The notes beneath the pieces were generated by a model, which saw only the letters and a program-made list of their open reading frames with translations, was not told the origin of the DNA and made no database searches. Shown here piece after piece: positions 56,052 to 63,950 of a DNA stretch of 64,000 nt. Position 1 is the stretch's first letter, and the number at the start of each line of letters is the position of its first letter. A program made the translations under genes and the position numbers. The stretch spans positions 1 through 64,000 of the forward strand of contig CAWBCM010000013.1 of assembly GCA_963787285.1 (NCBI GenBank), given 5' to 3'. This stretch comes from JAHEJN01 sp963787285. GTDB taxonomy: Bacteria > Actinomycetota > Acidimicrobiia > Acidimicrobiales > JAHEJN01.

Positions 56052-57173
56052 GTGAACGCGGCATCCGTCATCCGAGCCGAGATCGAACGCCATGGTTCGC
56101 TTCCGTTCTCGCGGTTCCAGGAGCTGGCCCTGTACGGACCCGGCGGGTTCTACGCGGCGGGAGGAGCCGGCCGAGGCCGCGACTTCCTCACCAGCCCCGA
56201 GGTCGGCCCCCTCTTCGGGGCCGTCGTGGCCCGGTTCCTCGATGCGACCTGGGCCGAGCTCGGCCATCCGGACCCCTTCGTGGTGGTCGAAGCCGGGGCC
56301 GGACCCGGCATGTTGGCGGCCACGATCTTGGCAGCCGAGCCGAAGTGTCTGACTGCGCTGCGCTACGTGCTGGTCGACCGGGTCGAGCAACAGCGCGACC
56401 GACAGGCCCGACGACTCCCACTCGTGCCGGCGGCGGAGGCCTTCGCGGCGTCGGCGGAGGATCGCGACGGCGAGATCGTTCCGCCGGCGGCCGACGGGCC
56501 GCTGCTCGTCGCCCTCGAAGCCCTGCCCCGCCAGATCGACACCGGCGTGATCATCGCCAACGAGCTCCTCGACAATCTGCCCGTCGACATCGTCGAGCTG
56601 CAGCCCGACGGCTGGCACGAGGTCCGTGTCGGGGCGGCCGGCAACGACTTCGTCGAGGTCCTGGCTCCGGCGACCGAGACCCTGACCCGGACCGCCGAGC
56701 GGGTCGCCGCCACCGCCGATCCGGGGGCACGCATCCCGATCCAGCACGCCGCGCTCGAGTGGCTCCGGGAGGCGTTCGATTCGTTGCGGTCGGGTCGGGT
56801 CGTGGTGTTCGACTACATGCGGTCCACCCTCGAGATGGCTGCGGTCGGACCGGGCTCGTGGCTGCGGACCTACCGGGGCCACGAGCGGGGAGGGGACCCG
56901 TTGACCTTCCCGGGCCGCGCCGACATCACCTGCGACGTGGCCGTCGACCAGCTGGCTTTCGCCCGCCGTCCGGGCTCGGTGACCGCCCAGCGCGACTGGC
57001 TGCGGACCCATGGCCTCGATGCGCTGGTCGAGGAGGGGCGCGAGATGTGGCACGAACGGGCGTCGGTCGGCGACCTCGCAGCCGTCCGGGGCCGCAGTCG
57101 GATCGGCGAGTCCGAGGCGCTCACCGACCCCGAGGGCCTCGGCTCGTTCACCGTTGTCGAGTGGCGCTCCTGA
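56052..57173 (+). CDS. SAM-dependent methyltransferase, NDUFAF7/MidA (COG1565) family
   Basis: A 373-residue protein. The N-terminal SLPFSRFQELALYGPGGFYAAG matches the MidA start (landmarks FSRFQELALYGPGGFY and DFLTSPEVGPLFG). The SAM site is VVVEAGAGPGMLAATIL near residues 76-92. NELLDNLPVDIVE and VVFDYMR follow, and it ends with an FTVVEW-like strand. In mitochondria NDUFAF7 dimethylates an Arg of the 49-kDa complex I subunit and is needed for assembly. This copy lies one gene from a second complex I operon whose NuoD2 keeps that Arg. A direct link is inference, since bacterial homologues are widespread. Confidence 0.85.
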   Translation: MNAASVIRAEIERHGSLPFSRFQELALYGPGGFYAAGGAGRGRDFLTSPEVGPLFGAVVARFLDATWAELGHPDPFVVVEAGAGPGMLAATILAAEPKCLTALRYVLVDRVEQQRDRQARRLPLVPAAEAFAASAEDRDGEIVPPAADGPLLVALEALPRQIDTGVIIANELLDNLPVDIVELQPDGWHEVRVGAAGNDFVEVLAPATETLTRTAERVAATADPGARIPIQHAALEWLREAFDSLRSGRVVVFDYMRSTLEMAAVGPGSWLRTYRGHERGGDPLTFPGRADITCDVAVDQLAFARRPGSVTAQRDWLRTHGLDALVEEGREMWHERASVGDLAAVRGRSRIGESEALTDPEGLGSFTVVEWRS

Positions 57174-57191
57174 CCCCGCCGTCGATCCCCG

Positions 57192-57207
57192 TTACACTTA
57201 CGCTGTA
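57192..57207. promoter_or_regulatory. tetR promoter (TACACT) and probable autoregulatory operator
   Basis: TACACT at 57193-57198 lies 8 nt before the tetR ATG, with no ribosome site, so the transcript is probably leaderless. The same bases contain TACA-7-TGTA (57193-57207). Read on the minus strand they give ACAGCGTAAGTGTAA, close to ACAGCGTAAACTTAC in the mmpL operator at 60188-60213. The regulator probably binds both. Confidence 0.55.
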
Positions 57208-57842
57208 TGTCGACGATCGAGCGTCAGCCGCTCACCCGTGATCGCATCGCCGAGGCCGCCCTCGGGCTCATCGATGCCGACGGCCTCGACGCACTGACCA
57301 TGCGCAAGCTCGGTGCCTCACTCGGCGTCGAGGCGATGTCGCTCTACAACCACGTGGCGAACAAGGACGACGTGCTCGGCGCAGTGGCCGATCTGTTGAG
57401 CGCTCGGGTCAGCGAGCACTTCCATGCCCACACCACCGGTGAGTGGCACGCCGATGCCCGGGCGCTGGCCATGGCGTGGTGGACGATCGGTCTGGCTCAT
57501 CCTCATGCCTTCACGCTGATCTCCGACCATGTGTACGACTCTCCCAGCGCCATCCAGAAGATGGCCGACGTGTACAGCGTCTTCGCCCGCACCGGCCTCG
57601 ACATGGCGCAGGTCTCCGACGCGTTTCACACCGCGGCCTCCTACGTGGTCGGGGCGGTGCGCCAGGAGCTCACCGTGCTCGAGGCGCTGCGCAACGGCGC
57701 CGGTTTCGACGAGGCCGCGCTGCCCGAGGGGTTCGAATGGCTGGTCGACTTCAAGGCTGCCTGCGTCGCCACGCCGGGCGAGGCGCAGTTCCGTCGCGGA
57801 CTCGAGATCGTGCTCACCGGCATCGACGCGCTGCTCGACTGA
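57207..57842 (+). CDS. TetR-family transcriptional regulator
   Basis: A 211-residue regulator. The N-terminal helix-turn-helix spans about residues 10-57, with LTRDRIAEAALGLIDADGLDALTMRKLGASLGVEAMSLYNHVANKDDVL (landmarks LTMRKLGASLGV and LYNHVANKDDVL). The C-terminal ligand domain resembles the TetR_C type (WHADARALAMAWW, FHTAASYVVGAV). It is convergent with the MMPL exporter gene and shares operator-like sequences with it, so it probably represses that exporter and itself. The ligand is unknown. Confidence 0.9.
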   Translation: MSTIERQPLTRDRIAEAALGLIDADGLDALTMRKLGASLGVEAMSLYNHVANKDDVLGAVADLLSARVSEHFHAHTTGEWHADARALAMAWWTIGLAHPHAFTLISDHVYDSPSAIQKMADVYSVFARTGLDMAQVSDAFHTAASYVVGAVRQELTVLEALRNGAGFDEAALPEGFEWLVDFKAACVATPGEAQFRRGLEIVLTGIDALLD

Positions 57843-57880
57843 CCGTCGGGGCCAGCTCGGCGGTCGACTCCGAGCGCGAC

Positions 57881-57916
57881 TGCGGCCGCGAGTCCGGGCG
57901 GTGACTCGCGGCCGCA
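57881..57916. terminator. Strong hairpin between convergent tetR and mmpL
   Basis: TGCGGCCGCGAGTC (57881-57894) and GACTCGCGGCCGCA (57903-57916) form a perfect 14-bp stem with an 8-nt loop. It lies between two converging genes and is symmetric, so it could terminate both. No long T run follows. The rest of the 176-bp gap shows nothing else. Confidence 0.6.
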
Positions 57917-58018
57917 ACCGCCGGGGTTACCGGCAGCAAAAATCTACACGAGGCTAGGTCTCCTATCCCACTATGGCTGTTCGAATTGGGTCACCGGCCT
58001 CACAGCCGATGGGCAACA

Positions 58019-60169
58019 TCACCCACCGACGAGCACTTCACGGTCGCGACCTCGCAGGTCAGCGGGTACAACGGGCTGATGAGGCCCGGTACCACTCGGG
58101 GCCTCGTGAAGGCCGAAACGATCGTGAAAGCGCCGCAGTGGCGCCGGCGCCCACCAGTTCCACTCGCCCATCAGACGCATCGTGGCCGGCACCAACAACG
58201 TCCGCACCACCGTTGCGTCGAGCACGATGGCCAGGGCGAAGCCGATGCCCAGCGCCTTCATCTCGACGCCGGCTCCGGTGGCAAAGGCCCCGAAGACGAC
58301 GCCGATCAGCAGCGCGGCCGAGGTGATGATCTTGCCGGTTCGCTGGAGCCCTTCGGCCACCGCGTGATCGTTGTCACCGGTCTCGTCGTGGATCTCCTTG
58401 ATCCGGGCGAGCAGGAACACCTCGTAGTCCATCGAGAGACCGAAGGCGATGAAGAACACCAGGAACGGAAGCCACAGCGACAGATAGCCGATGTCGTCGA
58501 AGCCGAGCAGGCCGGCCAGGTGGCCGTCCTGGAAGCCCCAGACGAGCACACCGAAGGTGGCGGTGAGCGACAGCATGTTCATCACGAGCGCCTTGATCGG
58601 CACGATCACCGAACCGGTGAGCAGGAACAACAGCACCAACGTGGCTGCGGCCACGAAGCCCAGCGCCCGAGGCAGCCGGTCGTACAGGGCATTTCGTTGG
58701 TCGGTGAGGCTGGCCGCAGGGCCGGTGACCGCAGTCGCGAAGTCGGTGTCGAGAGCCCGGATCTCGGCCACGACGCCTTCGGCGGTGGCGCTCTGAGCGG
58801 GCCCTGCCGGCAGGACGTCGACGACGGCGACGCCGTCGCTCACCGCTCGGATGTCGACACCGAGCACGTCGTCGAGCGCGACGAGCGAGTCGACGTAGTC
58901 GTCGATCGCCGTGAGGTCGGTCACATCGGCCAGCACCGTGATCGGGTCGTCACCGCCGATCAGGAACCGGTTCTCCCGTTCGTCGAACACCTGCCGGGTC
59001 TCGAGCGACGACGGCAGCGCTTCGGCGCCGGGGATCTGCAGCCGCACGCCCAGGAACGGCGTGGCCAGGACCAACAGTCCGGTGGTGACGGCGACCGCGG
59101 TGACCGCCGGTCGGGCTTGGACCGTGCGGGCGATCCGTCGGAAGCGATGGCCTCCGTCGGCGCCGGCCGGGCGGATGCGATGCCCGAACGAGGCGAGGAT
59201 GGCAGGAAGCAACGTCAGCGCGACGATCATGGCCAGCAGGACCACGCCCATGCTGCCCAGCCCGATCGAAGGGAAGACGTTGCCGCTCAACATCAGGAAC
59301 CCCCCGAGGGCAACCGCCACGGTGAGGCCGCTGAAGGCGACCGTCACACCGGCCGTCTCCACCGTTCGACGCACCGCAGCCTCGACATCGAGCCCCGCCC
59401 CGCGCTCCTCACGGAAGCGATTGACGATCAACAAGGCGTAGTCGACCGCCAGTCCGAGGCCGAGCATCGTCGCCGCGTTGAGCGCGAAGACGTGGATGTC
59501 GGTGACCTCGGTGAGGAGCCGGAGGACGAGCAGCGTGCCCGGAATGGCGATCAGGGCGACGATCACGGGCAGGGTGGCGGCCAACAAGCCGCCGAAGATC
59601 ACGACGGCCAGGACCAACACCACCGGGAGACTGAGGAGCTCGGCCTTCTGGAGGTCGGCCTCGGTCTGTTCGACGCTCTCCTCGTCGAGCAGGGCCTGCC
59701 CGCCGATCAGGACGCGTTCGGCAGCAACGGTGCGGAGCTCGGCCTCGACGGCATGGACGGTGTCGGAGTACTCGTCGTCGCCGAGCGTCGGGTCGACCGC
59801 AACGGCGACCAGAATCGCGCGGCCGTCGGTCGAGACGAGGAGTGGGCCGGCCGTCGACGGATCGACGACCTCGACCACGTGAGGAAGAGCGGTGAGTCGG
59901 TCAACATGGGATCGGATCTCCATTCGGGTTTCGGGATCGTTCGGGTCGATGCCGTCGATGAAGGCGACGACATCGGGGGCGGCGTGGCCGATGGCCTCGA
60001 GCCGCTCGTCGGCCAGCGCCGACTCGACGCCGGCATCGCCTTCGGCGTCGGTGACGAGCCGGTCGACGGCGGTGCTGCCGAGGGTGATGGCCACCGCCAC
60101 GAACAGGCCCCATGCAAGGAGGGTCAGGCGGCGATGGGCGACGAGCAGTGAGGCAAGGGTGGTGAACAT
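58019..60169 (-). CDS. MMPL-family RND transporter
   Basis: A 716-residue inner-membrane exporter of the proton-driven MMPL type. There are two repeats, each a membrane helix, an external loop and five helices. The proton-relay Asp-Tyr pairs are in GLAVDYALLIVNRFREE (D243-Y244) and in GLSMDYEVFLLARIKEI near residue 585. It lacks a long C-terminal domain like that of MmpL3. The ATG at 60169 follows two inverted repeats matching the tetR operator. It probably exports a lipid or toxic compound; the substrate cannot be read from sequence. Confidence 0.9.
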   Translation of the reverse strand: MFTTLASLLVAHRRLTLLAWGLFVAVAITLGSTAVDRLVTDAEGDAGVESALADERLEAIGHAAPDVVAFIDGIDPNDPETRMEIRSHVDRLTALPHVVEVVDPSTAGPLLVSTDGRAILVAVAVDPTLGDDEYSDTVHAVEAELRTVAAERVLIGGQALLDEESVEQTEADLQKAELLSLPVVLVLAVVIFGGLLAATLPVIVALIAIPGTLLVLRLLTEVTDIHVFALNAATMLGLGLAVDYALLIVNRFREERGAGLDVEAAVRRTVETAGVTVAFSGLTVAVALGGFLMLSGNVFPSIGLGSMGVVLLAMIVALTLLPAILASFGHRIRPAGADGGHRFRRIARTVQARPAVTAVAVTTGLLVLATPFLGVRLQIPGAEALPSSLETRQVFDERENRFLIGGDDPITVLADVTDLTAIDDYVDSLVALDDVLGVDIRAVSDGVAVVDVLPAGPAQSATAEGVVAEIRALDTDFATAVTGPAASLTDQRNALYDRLPRALGFVAAATLVLLFLLTGSVIVPIKALVMNMLSLTATFGVLVWGFQDGHLAGLLGFDDIGYLSLWLPFLVFFIAFGLSMDYEVFLLARIKEIHDETGDNDHAVAEGLQRTGKIITSAALLIGVVFGAFATGAGVEMKALGIGFALAIVLDATVVRTLLVPATMRLMGEWNWWAPAPLRRFHDRFGLHEAPSGTGPHQPVVPADLRGRDREVLVGG

Positions 60170-60187
60170 CAGCGACTCCGAGCGGTA

Positions 60188-60213
60188 CTTACAGCGTAAA
60201 CTTACTCTGTAAG
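60188..60213. promoter_or_regulatory. 26-bp operator palindrome upstream of mmpL
   Basis: CTTACAGCGTAAA (60188-60200) and CTTACTCTGTAAG (60201-60213) are inverted copies matching at 11 of 13 positions. The site lies just downstream of the mmpL -10 box, between promoter and start codon. It resembles the sequence in front of tetR. Confidence 0.65.
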
Positions 60214-60241
60214 GTATAGAACTTACGAAGTAAGTACGCAA
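60213..60241 (-). promoter_or_regulatory. mmpL promoter with an operator inside the spacer
   Basis: On the minus strand TTGCGT (60236-60241) and TATACC (60213-60218) are 17 bp apart, a standard sigma-70 geometry. The spacer contains the perfect inverted repeat ACTTAC-GAA-GTAAGT (60221-60235). A repressor bound there and at 60188-60213 would cover the promoter on both sides of the -10 box. Confidence 0.6.
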
Positions 60242-60264
60242 GCAGAAGTTTCCCGGAGCGCGAA

Positions 60265-60294
60265 CGAGGACGGGGCCGATGAGCCCCGTCCTCG
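60265..60294 (-). terminator. Hairpin after mscL
   Basis: CGAGGACGGGGC (60265-60276) and GCCCCGTCCTCG (60283-60294) form a perfect 12-bp stem with a 6-nt loop. It lies 26 bp after the mscL stop and before the mmpL promoter, where it would stop read-through into mmpL. Confidence 0.6.
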
Positions 60295-60320
60295 GACGAA
60301 AGACGTGTGCTGAGCAGGTA

Positions 60321-60680
60321 TTACCGGTTGGCCAACGCGTCCCGGATCTCGGTGAGGAGCTCGACCTCGCTCGGGCCTGCATCCTCCTCTTCCGGTGGTA
60401 CGGCCTGGTTGTAGGCCTTGACCAGGAGGAACAGGACGGCCGCAACGGAGACGAACGACACAATGGCCGTGATGACGAAGCCCACGCCGATGCGGGCATC
60501 GCCGAGGTCGAAGCCGATGGTGTCGAAGTTGGGCTCTCCGACGATGGCGGCGACGATCGGCATGAGGATGTGCTCGACGATGCTGTCGATGACGGGCACG
60601 AACGCCAGAGCCAGTATCAGTCCGACAGCCGCCTGGAACACGCCGCCCTTGCTGATGAAGTCCTTGAACTCTTGAATCAT
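60321..60680 (-). CDS. mscL: Large-conductance mechanosensitive channel
   Basis: A 119-residue channel that opens under membrane tension to release solutes on osmotic downshock. MIQEFKDFISKGGVFQAAVGLILALAF is the N-terminal amphipathic helix and gate helix (landmarks FKDFISKGG and AAVGLILALAF). A second helix is near residues 65-90 and the C-terminal acidic bundle ends EVELLTEIRDALANR. The ATG at 60680 fits the family start. The gene is divergent from acs by 164 bp. Confidence 0.93.
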   Translation of the reverse strand: MIQEFKDFISKGGVFQAAVGLILALAFVPVIDSIVEHILMPIVAAIVGEPNFDTIGFDLGDARIGVGFVITAIVSFVSVAAVLFLLVKAYNQAVPPEEEDAGPSEVELLTEIRDALANR

Positions 60681-60844
60681 TCTGACTGACCGCTTTCTGC
60701 TGGTGATCCCCTTGTTGGCGGACCAAGATAGTCGCAAGCGCAGCAACGACGCAGGATTGCCATCGACTGCGCCTTCGCCTACCGCAGGGTTGCCCTACTA
60801 GTCTCGCCACCGACGGGTCACCGCCAGAGCCAAGGAGCACGACG

Positions 60845-62821
60845 ATGAGCGACGCCACCATCGAGGTGTACGAGAACGAGGCACGTCGGTTCCCCCCGCC
60901 CGCGGCGTTCGCCGCGACGGCTCTGGTCAGTGACCGTTCGCTCTACGAGGAGGCCGAGGCCGACTACGAGGCCTTCTGGGCCCGACAGGCCCGCGAGCTG
61001 CTCACCTGGAACCGAGACTTCGACACCCCGCTCGTCTGGGACCTGCCCTTTGCCCAGTGGTTCGTGGGCGGCAAGCTCAACGTGTCGGAGAACTGCCTCG
61101 ATCGCCACGTGGCTGCGGGCGGTGGCGACAAGGTCGCCTACCACTGGGAGGGTGAGCCCGGAGACACCCGTACGATCACCTACGCCCAGCTGCTCGCCGA
61201 CGTCGAGAAGTTCGCCAATGTGCTCAAGGGCTTCGGGCTCACCACCGGCGATCGCGTCGCCATCTACCTGCCGATGATCCCCGAGCTCCCGGTGGCGATG
61301 CTGGCCTGCACCCGGATCGGCGTGGTCCACTCCGTGATCTTCGGCGGGTTCTCGCCGACGTCGATCGTCGACCGGTGCGACGACGCCGAGGCCAAGCTGG
61401 TGATCACCGCCGACGCCGGGTACCGGCGGGGGGCACCCTCCGATCTCAAGTCGGCGGTCGATTCGGCACTGGCCGACGGTGCTCCGAGCGTCGAGCACGT
61501 GATCGTCGTGAACCGCTGCGATAGCGGTCCCAGCATGATGGAAGGTCGCGACCACTGGTGGCACGACCTCATGGCCGAGGCCGACGATCACTGCCCGCCC
61601 ATTGCCCTCGACAGCGAGCAGCTCCTCTACCTGCTCTACACCTCGGGGACCACGGCGAAGCCCAAGGGAATCATGCACACCACGGGCGGCTATCTCACGC
61701 AGGTGGCGTTCACCCACAAGTACGTCTTCGATCTGCATCCCGACACCGACGTGTACTGGTGTGCGGCCGACATCGGCTGGGTCACGGGTCACAGCTACAT
61801 CGTCTACGGGCCCCTGGCCAACGGCGCGACCTCGGTGATGTACGAGGGCACGCCCGACACCCCACGAGAGAGCGACCGCCGAGGCGATCGCTCGGAATGG
61901 GCCAAGGATCGCCTGTGGGACATCATCGAGCGCTATGGGGTCACGCAGCTGTACACCGCGCCCACGGCCATCCGCACGTTCATGAAGTGGGGCGTCGGCT
62001 GGCCCGAGGGTCACGATCTCTCGTCGCTACGCGTGCTCGGTACCGTCGGTGAGCCCATCAACCCCGAGGCGTGGATGTGGTATCACGAGCACATCGGCGG
62101 CGAGCGGTGCCCCATCGTCGACACGTGGTGGCAGACCGAGACCGGCGGCCAGATGATCAGCCCGTTGCCCGGAGTGACCACGACCATCCCCGGCACCGCC
62201 ACCACGCCGATACCCGGGGTGTTCGCCGAGGTCGTCGACCGCGACGGCAACAAGGTCGAAGTCGGGGGCGGGTACCTCACCATCACCCGGCCGTGGCCGT
62301 CGATGCTTCGCGGTATCTGGGGCGATCCGGACCGGTACTTCGCCACGTACTGGTCGGAGTATCCCGGCCGCTACTTCGCCGGCGATGGCGCGCGGGTCGA
62401 CGAAGAGGGCAACATCTGGATACTCGGCCGGACCGACGACGTCATGAACGTCTCCGGTCACCGCATCTCCACCAGCGAGATCGAATCGGCGCTCGTCGAT
62501 CATCCGGCGGTGGCCGAGGCTGCGGTGGTCGGCGCCAACGACGAGGTCACCGGCCAGGCCATCGTGGGTTACGTGATCCTCATCGGTGGCTTCGACGATT
62601 CCCCCGAGCTGCGCGAGGAGATTCGCCAACACGTGGCCACCAAGCTCGGGGCCATCGCCCGCCCCCGAGCGGTGAACGTGACCCCCGACCTGCCCAAGAC
62701 CCGCTCGGGCAAGATCATGCGCCGGTTGTTGCGCCAGATCGCGCAGGGCGAGGAGATCGGCGACACGACGACCCTGGCCGACCCGTCGGTGGTCGATGCC
62801 CTGCGCTCCAGCGCCGAGTGA
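60845..62821 (+). CDS. acs: Acetyl-CoA synthetase (AMP-forming)
   Basis: A 658-residue enzyme that activates acetate to acetyl-CoA through acetyl-AMP. Landmarks are the P-loop YTSGTTAKPKGIMHTTGGYL, WWQTETGGQMISPLPG with the conserved Trp-Trp-Gln-Thr-Glu, the hinge region GRTDDVMNVSGHRIST, and the acetylation-site Lys near 621 in KTRSGKIMRR. The ATG follows AAGGAG by 8 nt. The stop overlaps the next gene by 4 bp. Confidence 0.96.
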   Translation: MSDATIEVYENEARRFPPPAAFAATALVSDRSLYEEAEADYEAFWARQARELLTWNRDFDTPLVWDLPFAQWFVGGKLNVSENCLDRHVAAGGGDKVAYHWEGEPGDTRTITYAQLLADVEKFANVLKGFGLTTGDRVAIYLPMIPELPVAMLACTRIGVVHSVIFGGFSPTSIVDRCDDAEAKLVITADAGYRRGAPSDLKSAVDSALADGAPSVEHVIVVNRCDSGPSMMEGRDHWWHDLMAEADDHCPPIALDSEQLLYLLYTSGTTAKPKGIMHTTGGYLTQVAFTHKYVFDLHPDTDVYWCAADIGWVTGHSYIVYGPLANGATSVMYEGTPDTPRESDRRGDRSEWAKDRLWDIIERYGVTQLYTAPTAIRTFMKWGVGWPEGHDLSSLRVLGTVGEPINPEAWMWYHEHIGGERCPIVDTWWQTETGGQMISPLPGVTTTIPGTATTPIPGVFAEVVDRDGNKVEVGGGYLTITRPWPSMLRGIWGDPDRYFATYWSEYPGRYFAGDGARVDEEGNIWILGRTDDVMNVSGHRISTSEIESALVDHPAVAEAAVVGANDEVTGQAIVGYVILIGGFDDSPELREEIRQHVATKLGAIARPRAVNVTPDLPKTRSGKIMRRLLRQIAQGEEIGDTTTLADPSVVDALRSSAE

Positions 62822-63306
62822 CCACGCCGGAGAACTGGATCTGGGCCGACGGTCACATCGCAGGCGGTCGCGCCGTCATCGTCGACGTCGACGGCGTGAT
62901 CGCCGACGCCAGCCACCGCCAGTGGTATCTCGACGGCGCCCGCCGTGACTGGCGGGGCTTCTTCGAGGCGTGTGTCGAGGATCCCCCCATCGACTCGGTG
63001 ATCCGGCTGGTTGCGCTGTTCGACCCGGGTGTGGCCGTCGTGCTCCTCACCGCTCGGCCGTACTACGTCACCGAACAGACCGAGATCTGGCTCCGGGCCC
63101 ACGGCGTGCGCTGGGACCTGCTCGTCCTGCGGGCCCGAGCCGACGAGGCGACCAGCTCCGCTCCGTTCAAGCGGCGCGTGGTCGGCGAGCTGAGGCACGC
63201 CGGGTTCGACCTCGAACTGGCGATCGACGACGACATCACCAACATCGGGATGTACCACGAGGAATCGGTTCCCGCCGTGTACATCCACAGCGGCTACTAC
63301 GAATAG
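62818..63306 (+). CDS. Small HAD-superfamily phosphatase, polynucleotide-kinase-3'-phosphatase-like
   Basis: A 162-residue protein without a cap domain. Motif I is VIVDVDGVIAD, motif II the Thr in VVLLTARP, the Lys/Arg is in APFKRRVV, and motif III is AIDDDITN. The layout recalls the 3'-phosphatase domain of T4-type polynucleotide kinase and related small HAD proteins. The GTG start overlaps the acs stop (GTGA), so it is co-translated with acs; no functional link is evident. Confidence 0.72.
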   Translation: MTTPENWIWADGHIAGGRAVIVDVDGVIADASHRQWYLDGARRDWRGFFEACVEDPPIDSVIRLVALFDPGVAVVLLTARPYYVTEQTEIWLRAHGVRWDLLVLRARADEATSSAPFKRRVVGELRHAGFDLELAIDDDITNIGMYHEESVPAVYIHSGYYE

Positions 63307-63310
63307 TCGC

Positions 63311-63799
63311 TCAGTCGCGGAAGTTGCCGAACTGGAGAGGGATCCCGAAGTCGTCCTCTTTCAGCGCCGCGATGACCGCCTGGAGATCGTCCCGCTTCTT
63401 GCCGTTGACTCGCAGCTCGTCGCCCTGGGTCTGTGACTGGATCCCCTTCAGGTCGAGCCCCTTGATGAACTTGTTGAGCTCGCGCGCCTTGTCGGAGGAG
63501 ATGCCGGCGGCGAGGGTGGCCACCATTCGTGACCGGCCACCGGCGGCGGGAGTGACGGTGCCGAAGTCGACGCCCTTCAGCGAGACCTTGCGCTTCACGA
63601 GCTTTTCCTCGAGCACCTGCCGGAGGGCATTCACGCGGTCGTCGGCCGACGACTCGAGGGTGATCGTCGAGTCGCCGAGCTCGATGAGCGAGTCGGTCCC
63701 CTTGAAGTCGTAGCGGTTGGCAATCTCGCGTTGGGCCTGGTCGACCGCGTTGCGGACTTCCTGGGCGTCGAGCTCGGAGGACACGTCGAAGGAAGGCAT
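63311..63799 (-). CDS. YajQ-family nucleotide-binding protein
   Basis: A 162-residue protein matching YajQ (UPF0234) throughout: MPSFDVSSELDAQEVRNAVDQA, RYDFKGTDSLIE, GDELRVNGKKRDDLQ and the C-terminal FGIPLQFGNFRD. Members bind nucleotides, including cyclic-di-GMP in some pathogens, and RNA in others. A TAGACT element lies 7 nt before the ATG, so the transcript is probably leaderless. It is downstream of tRNA-Tyr and its terminator. Confidence 0.93.
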   Translation of the reverse strand: MPSFDVSSELDAQEVRNAVDQAQREIANRYDFKGTDSLIELGDSTITLESSADDRVNALRQVLEEKLVKRKVSLKGVDFGTVTPAAGGRSRMVATLAAGISSDKARELNKFIKGLDLKGIQSQTQGDELRVNGKKRDDLQAVIAALKEDDFGIPLQFGNFRD

Positions 63800-63806
63800 G
63801 GCCGAA

Positions 63807-63812
63807 AGTCTA
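63807..63812 (-). promoter_or_regulatory. Leaderless -10 element (TAGACT) for yajQ
   Basis: On the minus strand TAGACT lies 7 nt before the yajQ ATG at 63799, with no ribosome site. Confidence 0.42.
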
Positions 63813-63828
63813 GGACGACGTCGGTCGG

Positions 63829-63863
63829 GAAAACCGAAAGCAGGCCTGCGGGGCAGGCCTGCT
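63829..63863 (-). terminator. Rho-independent-type terminator after tRNA-Tyr
   Basis: AGCAGGCCTG (63854-63863 on the minus strand) pairs with CAGGCCTGCT (63839-63848) around a 5-nt loop, followed on the minus strand by TTTCGGTTTT. It lies 2 nt after the tRNA 3' end. Confidence 0.7.
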
Positions 63864-63865
63864 GA

Positions 63866-63950
63866 TGGTGGGCCGGGGAGGATTTGAACCTCCGAAGGCA
63901 ATGCCGACGGGTTTACAGCCCGTTCCCTTTGGCCACTCGGGCACCGACCC
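63866..63950 (-). tRNA. tRNA-Tyr (anticodon GTA), CCA encoded
   Basis: An 85-nt tRNA. The acceptor arms GGGTCGG and CCGGCCC pair with one G-U. The anticodon loop CTGTAAA carries GTA (complement of 63914-63916). A long variable arm (around CGGCATTGCCTTCGG) marks a class II tRNA, as bacterial tRNA-Tyr is. The T arm reads GGAGGTTCAAATCCTCC. The 3' CCA is encoded at 63866-63868. Confidence 0.95.

Noticed and set aside
57981..60151. A 721-codon plus-strand frame opposite mmpL
   Set aside because: It is antisense to a clear MMPL protein and rich in His, Asp, Gln and Gly without domain structure.
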